This document shows positions 20,293-29,244 of a stretch of 64,000 nucleotides of DNA, in pieces. The stretch is from Lineus longissimus (lineage: Eukaryota > Nemertea > Pilidiophora > Heteronemertea > Lineidae): contig NC_088322.1 in the NCBI RefSeq assembly GCF_910592395.1, positions 3,812,175 through 3,876,174 on the forward strand, given 5' to 3'. Numbering within the stretch: the stretch's first letter is position 1; each line of letters begins with the position of its first letter. Both the position numbers and the translations under genes were made by a program. Under the pieces are notes generated by a model. It worked only from the letters and a program-made list of their open reading frames with translations, made no database searches and had not been told where the DNA came from.

Positions 20293-21310
20293 CTTTCAAA
20301 CCGGGGAATCCATTTTCGATTGTAGGCTGATATTGTTGCTGCTGCTGCTGCTGTACTAACACGTGTGTAGAATTCGTAGAGTTATTGGTATCATAAGGTG
20401 TTGAAATGTGTTGGTGCTGTGGAAAGCTGTTGTTGTACACGAGTGCTGTCCCGTTGGAGAATGTGTCCACTTTCGGCTGAGTTACCAGATTATATAGGGC
20501 TTGTTGTTGTTGGATTTGTTGTAACTGTTGATTGTACAACTGCAGATACAAATCTTGTTGATATTGCCCTAAATCGTATTTTTGTTGCTCGTGCTGTGGA
20601 TAATACACGTACTGCTGTGGGTGTTGTGGTTGTTGTAAAAATTGTTGATGTTGTTGTTGAAAAACGACATCTTGGATCTTCGTTACAACAAATGTAGAAA
20701 AATTGACATCTTCCGTCTGTAGGAAAAGTGTCATTCCCAATTTTTGCAAAATATCCTTCGTATTTGCGCGGAACCAAATTTTCTCCTTACGTGAAATGGT
20801 TAGACACAGTGGAAATGCACTGTAAATGTCTCGCAGAAATGTCAAAAGCTTGTTGAGCACTTTCACTGTGGTCTGACTAGTAGCGATGACACAGAAGTTG
20901 GTAGCTTTCCGCTGGTTGAAATAAGACATTTCCGTTTCGCTGACAACATTTGCATTCCCGTCAAACTGACGAACCTCTTGTATAAGATCGTTAATAATCG
21001 TTTCTGTTTCCATTTGCGGGTAAAATACCGAAAATGTTAATGGATTCCGACATTGGAGAAGCACACTCTCTCGCATGAACAAGTTCTGTATAGCTTTTCG
21101 AACATTTTCTTCTTCGCCGTAAATTTTAAATTCGTGTGTTTTATCTTGACGTTCGGGATGCCAGATAAAAACGTCAAACATCGCTGCGCAGTACTTTTTT
21201 GCTTTTTCCCTTTTCCCAATTAGTTGCGACACGATGACAGCATCCCTTGCATGAAACGATGCAAATTTTCGTCCGCTAGTAGTTTCCTGCATATGAACTT
21301 TATACTCCAT
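20039..21310 (-). CDS. KH-like, Gln-rich protein, 423 aa
   Basis: Residues about 25-80 follow the KH RNA-binding pattern: V-x-x-L-IGK, a helix, then FKIYGEEENVRKAIQNLF. A second, weaker alpha/beta region follows to about 210. Residues about 218-290 are extremely Gln-rich (QQ, QP and QYYPQ repeats), and a Ser/Asn-rich charged tail ends in PKRGRLGFR. The ATG overlaps the stop of the upstream 306-aa gene by 11 bases, which suggests co-transcription. A single-stranded nucleic-acid-binding or RNP-type protein is inferred from the KH-like pattern only. Confidence 0.55.
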   Translation of the reverse strand: MEYKVHMQETTSGRKFASFHARDAVIVSQLIGKREKAKKYCAAMFDVFIWHPERQDKTHEFKIYGEEENVRKAIQNLFMRESVLLQCRNPLTFSVFYPQMETETIINDLIQEVRQFDGNANVVSETEMSYFNQRKATNFCVIATSQTTVKVLNKLLTFLRDIYSAFPLCLTISRKEKIWFRANTKDILQKLGMTLFLQTEDVNFSTFVVTKIQDVVFQQQHQQFLQQPQHPQQYVYYPQHEQQKYDLGQYQQDLYLQLYNQQLQQIQQQQALYNLVTQPKVDTFSNGTALVYNNSFPQHQHISTPYDTNNSTNSTHVLVQQQQQQQYQPTIENGFPGLKDVDERTGVNSIKVTSEQKTDRNDSVITGKENSTELPSTAVTDSSFVECFGNKSSSSCNGDNSDVSKPKRGRLGFRVERSRQHFQ

Positions 21311-22220
21311 GATAGTGGTGCTGCTGATACGGGTACGGATATCCTCCTGGAAATGGTGCAGAAGCGATCACTTGTGGTGCATGTCCTGTAGGTGGTGCTT
21401 CTCCGCTGAAACCCCAAACAGTAGTGTTCGGGTCCGCCCAACGTGGTGGGATATTCGAGTGGAGATTTTTTGTTGGTCTTGTTGAGTTAGAAGAACCATG
21501 AACCATATGTTGATCGGCAGATGATTTTTGTTGTGATTGTCCACATGCGGTCTTCGAGTTGTTGGCAGATGTGCTTTTTCTCGCAGACGAACCACTTGTT
21601 CCAAATCCGGATTTTTTCTCCCTGTCAAATTCGCGATATGCCTCGTCAAGTGCCTTGGCCACAACCATGTCTTGTTCCCTTTCAGTGTTTACCAATTTTT
21701 TCTTGTACTCGGCTGTTTCGTCCGTAAGCAGTTGGTTGTTCCAGTGCAGCCTCTCCAGTTCATGAGACATCTTTGACAAATCCGCTTGCAACTCCTTTCG
21801 CTTCTGCTCACTTTCTACCAAAGCTCGTTTACCGCGTTTATCTTTTTCATTTTTCAATTGAATGCATTCGGTGTTGAGTTTTGCCAATTCTTGAGAGTAT
21901 TGACTCAGTAGGTCTTTGACAACGCTGTACTTGGTCAATACTTCGTTTGAATTTTCGATCAAGTCTTTGATGTGACCGCTGTTTTCAGTGATATCATCAG
22001 ACACGAGTCTCACGCATTTGTAGTACACATCATTTTCACCGTCCTTCTTGGCCAAATAATTGAGCGCTGTTTCCACGTCGGTGATATCTGCGACATTCAA
22101 TCCGTCACGCAGTTCTCGTGTTTTCCTTTCCTTGTCCAGGCGCTCGAGAAATTTAGCAGGTGGCACGTAGTCTTTCAAACTGTCGTATGAAGCGATGATG
22201 TCAATATCAGAATCGGCCAT
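21300..22220 (-). CDS. Coiled-coil protein, 306 aa
   Basis: I choose the ATG encoding MADSDIDIIASYDSLKDYVP at 22218-22220 because a TATA box lies about 75 bases upstream. Residues about 80-200 form a long predicted coiled coil (ELAKLNTECIQLKNEKDKRG, ELQADLSKMSHELERLHWNN). The C-terminus is Ser/Asn-rich, then Pro/Gly/Tyr-rich (GGYPYPYQQHHYHGV). There is no membrane segment. It heads a minus-strand pair with the KH-like gene. The family is not recognised; a scaffold or tegument-like part is possible. Confidence 0.65.
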   Translation of the reverse strand: MADSDIDIIASYDSLKDYVPPAKFLERLDKERKTRELRDGLNVADITDVETALNYLAKKDGENDVYYKCVRLVSDDITENSGHIKDLIENSNEVLTKYSVVKDLLSQYSQELAKLNTECIQLKNEKDKRGKRALVESEQKRKELQADLSKMSHELERLHWNNQLLTDETAEYKKKLVNTEREQDMVVAKALDEAYREFDREKKSGFGTSGSSARKSTSANNSKTACGQSQQKSSADQHMVHGSSNSTRPTKNLHSNIPPRWADPNTTVWGFSGEAPPTGHAPQVIASAPFPGGYPYPYQQHHYHGV

Positions 22221-22292
22221 CGTGTATGTGGTGTATCTGTACTCGAGCAACACTGTGTAACAAATGTGGAATTATCGTCACACCTCCACGCC

Positions 22293-22300
22293 TTATATAG
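22293..22300 (-). promoter_or_regulatory. TATA box for the 306-aa gene
   Basis: CTATATAAGG on the minus strand lies about 73 bases before the chosen ATG. CGGAAGT (22378-22384) and CAGGAAGT (22414-22421) lie a little further upstream, an ETS-plus-TATA arrangement. Confidence 0.55.
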
Positions 22301-22430
22301 TTACCACACGAAACCTCAACAAATATAACGACACGAAACCGATAGCGGGTTTTCCGAGTTATTTTCGTATCCAAAAGCGGAAGTTGGAAATGTTGCGTTT
22401 TGTGCTCTGTGAACAGGAAGTTGGGACTTA

Positions 22431-22647
22431 CTGTAAAACGGGAAATTTTCGCGGATGGTTTTTTTTGCGGATTGGCTAAAATTCCTTGAAAAAATTAAAT
22501 TTTACGCTACTTATTTTTGCGGATCAGAGAACATCTTTCAATAAACTCTATTTAAAATTCCTATTTTGCGGTTATTATTTTTGCGGATTTTAGACACCCG
22601 CAAATATAGCAAAATTAAAAACACAGCGAAAATTTCCAGTTTTACAG
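22431..22647. mobile_element. 217-bp TA-flanked MITE, copy B
   Basis: It has the same length and ends as copy A at 2484-2700, and I find no differences between the two by eye. TA flanks lie at 22429-22430 and 22648-22649. It sits between the promoter of the 306-aa gene and the 3' end of the 518-aa gene and disrupts neither. It directly links the virus-like block to the host genome. Confidence 0.85.
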
Positions 22648-22683
22648 TATAGAATTTTCCGAAAATTTTCACGAAAATTATTT

Positions 22684-24240
22684 TTACAGAAAATTGTGCG
22701 GTTTCGAACCAGATATGATATGTGGGAATATCAAAACGACATTATTGAGTAGAACGAGTATAATAATGATCCAATTGACACCATAAGACCATCTGCACGT
22801 TTCACTGTTGTTTACCAATCCAACCAAGTCAGTTGATGAATTTTTATGCTGTAAATGAGCTAATTTACTGTCTATACCAGCACCACCGATTGCTGCACCA
22901 GCTTGGCTTGCTACCACAATCCAAATCAGTACGGTAAACAGTGAAATGCTTCTACACCACATCACAGCCCTGGTTTTCAAGATATCCAAACACCATGAGG
23001 GACCGTGTTTTTTGTTTTTCCTATGTTGGTCAGTATTTCTCAATGCGGGAAACGTGCGAAAATTATATTTCCTATCCTGTTGATTGACCTTGTCGATATT
23101 CGCCGATAATTCTTGTAAATGGATGATAGAATTGGGTATGTCTGTTTTATCAGCCATATAACATTTTATAGGCTTATTCGCTTCTCCTGGGCATACCATA
23201 ATGGAATTCGACACGATATTGTTCATTTTTTCTATCTCATAGATTTTTGCACCCATTCTAACTAATTGTTTTACAAGATTGATATCATTCGCATGTTTAA
23301 TGATCTCACCGGCATCTTCGCAAATAAATTGTATATGTTCGTGGCACGTTAGCCATTCGGAGGCAATTCTTTTCACCAACGACTTGGCATTATTGTTAAT
23401 ATCGTCTATAAGGCGTTTGTGAAACGATTTGGCCATAATGCTCTCATCAACCTTTGGTGTAGACACGACTGTCTTTGTCATTTTTTTCGATTTTGACTCT
23501 TTCCCTGCTGTTTTCTTTTTCGTCTTTTGCTTTTTCCTCCTTTTTTTCTGTTTTGATGTCTGTTTGACCAGTTCAGATTCACTATCACTATCGCTGTTGG
23601 AAGAAGTTGTTGAACTAGAATTAGAACTGGAACTAGATGAACTCGATGAAGAACTGGAACCGGAACTGGAACTTGAATTAAAAAATTCGTTGAATTCATC
23701 ACTTGTTTCGAAATAGCCTGTACAAAACTGGTCATGGGCATATGTTTTGTCATCCTTTCGCATAGTCCATTTTTTGTACTCTTTATGTAGCGCCTTCTTA
23801 CATTTTATAAACATCCGTGTCTCGACGACCCAGTAAAACATGTACCACGCGTTCAATATCACGAGACTAATAATAGTGAAATTCGTGAGAGTCTGCAACT
23901 CTGGCTTCCCTGGGCATACCAACAGCGATTCTGCTTCCACTCTCGCATGAAAAACAGAAATTGTTATCAGAAATACGAATAAAATCACTATTATGACTGT
24001 AAAAAACCGTAGTGCAATAATTTTGTCCTTTACAGATTTCTGAACATAGTACAGAAGACACTTGTAGAACGAAGATTGTCGAAGAGCTTTAACCTCATCT
24101 TCCCCCACAACAGTCAATTGTTGCTGGTCATTTTCACCCAACAGAGGTTTTTTCACATCAGAGACTAAACTGATGTTGTCAAACTCATCATGTACATTTC
24201 CACGGCTGTCAGTGTTTATACTTCCACCTTCCATCATCAT
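22684..24240 (-). CDS. Multi-spanning membrane protein with Ser-rich loop, 518 aa
   Basis: The start is placed at the MMMEGGSIN methionines (24238-24240), just downstream of a minus-strand TATATAA (about 24275-24281). Hydrophobic segments lie near residues 78-98 (FFTVIIVILFVFLITISVF), 118-140 (FTIISLVILNAWYMFYWVV), 420-440 (ISLFTVLIWIVVASQAGAA) and 485-505 (WIIIILVLLNNVVLIF). A very long polyserine tract (about 190-225) followed by a Lys/Arg-rich run (KKRRKKQKTKKK) occupies the central, probably cytosolic or internal, loop. The layout parallels the 401-aa protein nearby and suggests a second envelope or membrane-remodelling component. Family unknown. Confidence 0.65.
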   Translation of the reverse strand: MMMEGGSINTDSRGNVHDEFDNISLVSDVKKPLLGENDQQQLTVVGEDEVKALRQSSFYKCLLYYVQKSVKDKIIALRFFTVIIVILFVFLITISVFHARVEAESLLVCPGKPELQTLTNFTIISLVILNAWYMFYWVVETRMFIKCKKALHKEYKKWTMRKDDKTYAHDQFCTGYFETSDEFNEFFNSSSSSGSSSSSSSSSSSSNSSSTTSSNSDSDSESELVKQTSKQKKRRKKQKTKKKTAGKESKSKKMTKTVVSTPKVDESIMAKSFHKRLIDDINNNAKSLVKRIASEWLTCHEHIQFICEDAGEIIKHANDINLVKQLVRMGAKIYEIEKMNNIVSNSIMVCPGEANKPIKCYMADKTDIPNSIIHLQELSANIDKVNQQDRKYNFRTFPALRNTDQHRKNKKHGPSWCLDILKTRAVMWCRSISLFTVLIWIVVASQAGAAIGGAGIDSKLAHLQHKNSSTDLVGLVNNSETCRWSYGVNWIIIILVLLNNVVLIFPHIISGSKPHNFL

Positions 24241-24267
24241 CCCATTCGAATAACCGAAGAAATAAAA

Positions 24268-27168
24268 ATGGATGTTTATATAAACAGTATCATCGTAAGG
24301 GCGATCGGTGATGTCATTGCCACTGAAACGGGAAAACAACAGCGCGAATTAGTTTCCGAATGTGAAAATTTAGCTGACAAAGTAAAGTTACTCCAAAACC
24401 AACTTCATTCCGAAAGGGTTGCTGTACGAAAATTTGACGCATTAAAAGTCGATTATAAAATAATGAGTAACATGAAAGATGTGGATGATGACTTAGATCC
24501 AGACGATTCGGGCGACGACGGTGCGGGCGGAGATGGTGGAGATAGCGGTAGTGATTCTGACATTGCTGATGAAAGCGGAGGAAGGGTACCAAAGAGAAAA
24601 CCGAAAAAGCGACGAAAAATAGACTCGTCAGACTTATCGTGGGAAGAATTGAAAGAAATTGCCCTTAAAAAGGCCACAACACAGGGGGAGGGTAGATATG
24701 CTGATTATCAGAAAATGGTGCTCACAGCCACACACCCGTCCCTACAAACTGATAAAAATAGGACAGAGTTGGACGACGATTTCGTGACACTGCTCTTCGA
24801 AATGACCTACAACGTTAGTAATGCCTATGCGAAACAGCTTGCATTAACATTTAATAAAATCTACGGCAATCTGTACATAGAACAAGTGAAAAAAGTGAAA
24901 AAACAGAAACGTAGCAAAAAAGCTGGTGTAGGCAGCACCCCATTCGATTTATTCGAAGATGAAGACAGTGTAACGAGGGAAATGGCGATGAGTACGTGTA
25001 GCGTGTGGTTTTTGGAAATGATAGATGTCTACGAAAGTCAATTCGAGGAAGGTGCTAGTGTGAAGGCGATCGGTCCGCGCATACCACAAGATGCCAAATA
25101 CATGCCAAAACCTGCAAATTTCGAAAATATATACTACGTACAGGATAAGGGCTACAAATTAAACCCTATAACGAAGAAAAGAAACCCATGGGGTGGTATA
25201 GAGAAATTTAGATCATTCACTTTCGATATAAGTAACCATTTGACAGTATTTGCGCACGAAATGTTTGGAATGACCGACTTCAATCCACAGAGTGTCGATA
25301 AAATGAAAGCTATGTTGAAGGAAGACAAGTTTGCCGACTTGGAGTTGTTTGTAGACTTTGCAATGTTGTCTCTCGAAGACAAACGTCTCTACTACACGTG
25401 GTTAGCCGAGCCCGCGTCGTTTGTTGTAGACCCACACCGGCGGAAAATCCTAACAGATGCCATGATCAAGGCTGCCACGTTGCTGTTACACACTTTTCCT
25501 AAAAAAGCCTTGTTCAAGACAAACGACAACGGTCAAATACAGTTATGCGTTCTAAAACCGGGTGAAACAATTGTGGAGGACGAATTAACTGGTGCAAGAT
25601 ATGCCGTTCATGCGGAGGAAAAGGTACCCATACCCCAAAAGGTTAACAGCATATTCACATCGCTTCAAATAAGCAATTTGAAGACATTCAAAAAGGAATA
25701 CAATAAGAAACCCGTATACGTTGGCATGGACAGCAGCGAATTGGCGGGTATACTACTAGGCAGCGACACATCTTCCGAAGAGGAAAAAGCCTACGTGGTT
25801 CAATTCAACTCTGTTCTATCACTCATGCTGAATTTCGATATAAAATCGATAGAAGACGCGAAAAAAATATACAACCGAATCAAAGATGTCGATATGAAAT
25901 ACTACGAAGATGCAGGCAACCTGCAAAGTAGGCACGATTTGTATTTCGAACTCTATGCAGCAGCTTCTATGATGAAAATGGTAAAGCCGAGTCACATAGT
26001 TGACATTATACACCCAGACCCCTTCATCGAATACGGTATGAGACCTATAGCCGATCAGCACGAAGGTGAGGGATTCGAAATTGACGCCATGCGATGGGTG
26101 CCCGGATTTCGAAACGGTATTGTGTATAATAGCATCCCAGCCATTGTACCAGGGCTTCTTTTCTACGTTGGATTGCTACTGGGAACGCCTATAGATAAAA
26201 GTGCAAATGTAGGTGCTGCAAATATGAACGAGGAGGAGTTCTTTAGATCAAAAACGGTACCGCGAACAAATGCTCAACAAAAAGTGGACAAGGCAAGGGG
26301 CATGGGCACAGGATTTGTAAGTCTCGGCGACGACGATGATGAAGAGGGTGAGGGCGGGGACGGTGGTGATGGCTTAGGCCCCGTGAAAGTCGACCTGCTA
26401 GGGTTCTTCGACATATACGGCGCTTTTACAAACACTTTTGTACCGAAAATAAACGACAATTACTTACTCAAAACTATGGGCGGTGAATACGGAACGAAAG
26501 CTGGTGATGTGTTGACAGATTTAAACAAATTGGATCCCCATACACAAATAGAAGGTGCTAGGAAGATATTTTACGAACAGAACATGAAATCCATCAAGTC
26601 AACCATGTCCACCACACGAAACAGGGTTAAAACAGCGCTAATTAATAAAATTGGTGTGTACAGGTGGAAAATCACTAGAGATTCAATGGACTACTTCAAA
26701 AACATGCCACCACATTATTCACCGCCAAACGGGGAAGTGCTGGACACACATGACTTTCCAATGAGTAAATTATATTTGGCCAAAGGTGGTGCAGTTGGAA
26801 CAACAGACAAGGGAAAGGGAAAGGGCAAAGGAAAAGGGGGTAGCGGTGGTGAAAAAACGACATCAGATCAGATCACATTTGGTGATTTCGAAGCTATGCG
26901 AATACCTATCCGATACATGCACAGTAAAGTCGAATACGTTCAAGAGGAAGCAGACGAGGCCTACACAAATAGACAATTAAGGGCAGCCGAAAGACAATTC
27001 TATAGGGTACAGTTGGCAAAGGAAATTTCAAAAGCTACAACAGAAGCTCAAAAAGGCAAAGGTAGGAAAACGAGAGCAACTGCATCTAATGCTAGTGCTG
27101 GATCTGGATCTGGAACGGCAGGGTCACCTTACGAATTTACAAGTCCATTGGCACCGATATATTTGTAA
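24268..27168 (+). CDS. 966-aa nuclear-type structural protein (candidate portal/capsid-associated)
   Basis: The start MDVYINSIIV at 24268 is preferred, because the open frame further upstream overlaps the divergent gene and its promoter. The protein begins with a coiled coil (about 15-50), then an Asp/Gly/Ser-rich acidic tract and a strong basic nuclear-localisation-like run (PKRKPKKRRK, about 105-115). A long globular region follows (about 120-640) with a hydrophobic stretch (AIVPGLLFYVGLLLG), then a second acidic linker (DDDDEEGEGGDGGDG). The C-terminus contains a Lys/Gly run (KGKGKGKGKGGSGG) and a charged helix. No enzymatic motif is seen. Length and build fit a large capsid-associated or portal-like protein of a nuclear-replicating DNA virus; this is a guess. 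Confidence 0.65.
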   Translation: MDVYINSIIVRAIGDVIATETGKQQRELVSECENLADKVKLLQNQLHSERVAVRKFDALKVDYKIMSNMKDVDDDLDPDDSGDDGAGGDGGDSGSDSDIADESGGRVPKRKPKKRRKIDSSDLSWEELKEIALKKATTQGEGRYADYQKMVLTATHPSLQTDKNRTELDDDFVTLLFEMTYNVSNAYAKQLALTFNKIYGNLYIEQVKKVKKQKRSKKAGVGSTPFDLFEDEDSVTREMAMSTCSVWFLEMIDVYESQFEEGASVKAIGPRIPQDAKYMPKPANFENIYYVQDKGYKLNPITKKRNPWGGIEKFRSFTFDISNHLTVFAHEMFGMTDFNPQSVDKMKAMLKEDKFADLELFVDFAMLSLEDKRLYYTWLAEPASFVVDPHRRKILTDAMIKAATLLLHTFPKKALFKTNDNGQIQLCVLKPGETIVEDELTGARYAVHAEEKVPIPQKVNSIFTSLQISNLKTFKKEYNKKPVYVGMDSSELAGILLGSDTSSEEEKAYVVQFNSVLSLMLNFDIKSIEDAKKIYNRIKDVDMKYYEDAGNLQSRHDLYFELYAAASMMKMVKPSHIVDIIHPDPFIEYGMRPIADQHEGEGFEIDAMRWVPGFRNGIVYNSIPAIVPGLLFYVGLLLGTPIDKSANVGAANMNEEEFFRSKTVPRTNAQQKVDKARGMGTGFVSLGDDDDEEGEGGDGGDGLGPVKVDLLGFFDIYGAFTNTFVPKINDNYLLKTMGGEYGTKAGDVLTDLNKLDPHTQIEGARKIFYEQNMKSIKSTMSTTRNRVKTALINKIGVYRWKITRDSMDYFKNMPPHYSPPNGEVLDTHDFPMSKLYLAKGGAVGTTDKGKGKGKGKGGSGGEKTTSDQITFGDFEAMRIPIRYMHSKVEYVQEEADEAYTNRQLRAAERQFYRVQLAKEISKATTEAQKGKGRKTRATASNASAGSGSGTAGSPYEFTSPLAPIYL

Positions 27169-27452
27169 TTTCCTGAAAATCGGTTAAAATCTGATTCAGG
27201 AAGTTAGAAAATAGTTGATTTTTGTCAAATTTGTTGGGTGTTTACACATCTTTGATTTTGGCGCGTTTTCGATTGTTGCTCTTGTTGGGCGTTATAATAA
27301 TGTACACTTAGGACATTTTAACAAATGTAACAAAATTGGACTGTTTATAAGTCGGAAATTTGCCGAAAGTGGACACTTCGGCGAACATCACCACGAGGAT
27401 ACTATACTTCAAACTTGAACCCACACAGCGATACTTAAAAAGTTCTTCCATA
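27169..27452. promoter_or_regulatory. Promoter region with ETS and E2F-like sites and TATA
   Basis: CAGGAAGT at 27197-27204, TTTTGGCGCG at 27256-27265 (an excellent E2F-type site) and TTTATAAG at 27344-27351 precede the ATG at 27453 in an order expected of a host-type RNA polymerase II promoter. Confidence 0.45.
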
Positions 27453-28964
27453 ATGCCTACCGACTCAGATATCGAAAGGCAAACCAAATTGACTGAAAGT
27501 GAAATCGAAGCGGAGAAGAATGGCGAACGATGTGATGTGACCGACTCTGAGGACGATGCCTCAGTTGACGATGAATATGATTCGGATTTTGTTGTTGCTG
27601 ACGGCGATTACCACGACGACGATAAAAAGCAAATGGCGAGGAAACGAAATCAAGAGAAGAAAAAACGTGTACAAAAACTGGCAGCTGAAAACAAGAAGGG
27701 GAAAAACAAAAAGCTGGCAAAGGACCGTATAGCACGTAGGGATCGGCGAAATAAACTGAAAGGTGAAGACAAGAAGAAGAAAAAGTCTAATAAATCGTCA
27801 AGCCAGAAATCCTCGAAAAGTAAAAAGTCCAAAAAGGGCAAACGCCGTCACGTCAGCACCTCACCTGAAAGCGACTACAGCGGGAGTGACAGCGGGAGTG
27901 AAAGCGAGAGCGAATATAGCAGCGAGAGCGATAGCGAGGACGAAGAAATCACAGCTGAGGAATCTATAAGTGGAAGCGACTTTCACGAATCAGATTTGGA
28001 AAGCCAAGACGATGATTTGTTCAACGATTCAGACAAGGAAAATAAAGTCAAAGTCAAAAAATCATTCAGCCCAAAGAAGGGTCAATCGACAGTAAAGGGA
28101 AAACCGTCAAAAACCAATCCAAAAAGTAACAAACCATCTGCGAAACAAGATTCGAAAAAGAAGGTCAAAAAATCATTCAGCCCAAAGAAGGGTCAATCGA
28201 CAGTAAAGGGAAAACCGTCAAAAACCAATCCAAAAAGTAACAAACCATCTGCGAAACAAGATTCGAAAAAGAAGGTTAGTTCTGTAGCTAAGACTGCAAA
28301 AAAAGGGAAAAGAAAATCCACTCCCATTTACAGCGATTCAGAGGATGATGTTGAAGCTGGAATGGACAAGGAGAGTGAGAAAGACATAACAGTTCTATCG
28401 GATACTGACGGTGCCGCCGATGATAACGTGTATAAAACAGATAAGAAAAAATACAACATTAATGAAAGCGGACAAAGCAGTGATTCGACAGATGGTTCAG
28501 CCAGTGAGGACAGCGAAGGTGAACCGCCAGCAAAGAAAATGAAAATGAACAAATCATCACCCTCATTGCCTACACCCAAAGTCAAGAAAGATGGTGAAAT
28601 TGCCGCAGCTTCCAAGAAGGTCAACAACACATCAAAAACACCAACTGCGAAATCTGCTGCTGCAAAACCAAAACCCACACCGGCTAACAAAAAGGCACCA
28701 GCAACGAAGACTGCACCAACGAAAGCCAAATCTACCGCCGCTACAGTTTCTGCGCCTAAGAAACCTATAGCGAAGACCAGTACCGCAAATAAAACAAATG
28801 CCACATCAACCGGCTCCTCAACACTGATAAAAGGATATATACAAAACCAAATTCTGCGTGCCCTTAAACACAACAGCCATGAAAAGACAGGACATTTTTT
28901 CGAGCTCAATGAGGGAGAAGACAGCGATGAAAATACAATCCTCGACAACTTCATTCCATACATG
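27453..28964 (+). pseudogene. 5' part of a highly charged Lys/Ser-rich gene, split by a transposon
   Basis: The reading frame starts at ATG 27453. It encodes an Asp/Glu/Ser-rich N-terminus, Lys/Arg blocks (KKKKSNKSSSQKSSKSKKSK), acidic Ser repeats and an Ala/Lys/Pro/Thr-rich region resembling histone-H1-type tails. It contains a perfect-looking 111-bp (37-codon) tandem duplication. At 28965 the frame enters the inserted element and stops after 15 foreign codons. The 3' remainder lies at 36345-37127 in the frame that continues the same codon if one copy of the TG duplication is discounted, giving an original length of about 764 codons. A chromatin- or DNA-binding role is suggested by composition only. 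Confidence 0.65.
28053..28274 (+). repeat. 111-bp in-frame tandem duplication
   Basis: The two units, 28053-28163 and 28164-28274, appear identical and encode 37 residues beginning VKKSFSPKKGQS. Near-identity at DNA level points to a recent event. Confidence 0.85.
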
Positions 28965-29244
28965 CACTCTAAGAACTATTTTATCATTAATAGTAAAATT
29001 GTTACTATTTAATGGATTAATATTGCACCCACATAGAAGTAGTAATTTTTACTACTTCAAAGTAGTTAAGATGTTTAACCAAATAAATGGTAACTTTTTC
29101 TACAATTAAATAGTAATTATTTTACTGTTTTTGATAGTTATTTTTGATAGTTAACTATTCCTGGTGGTTTTGGTTGAACACTCCTCTACTGCTGTAGAAC
29201 CACATAAATAGTTAAATTTTTACTATTTCTGAGAGTTGTTGTTG

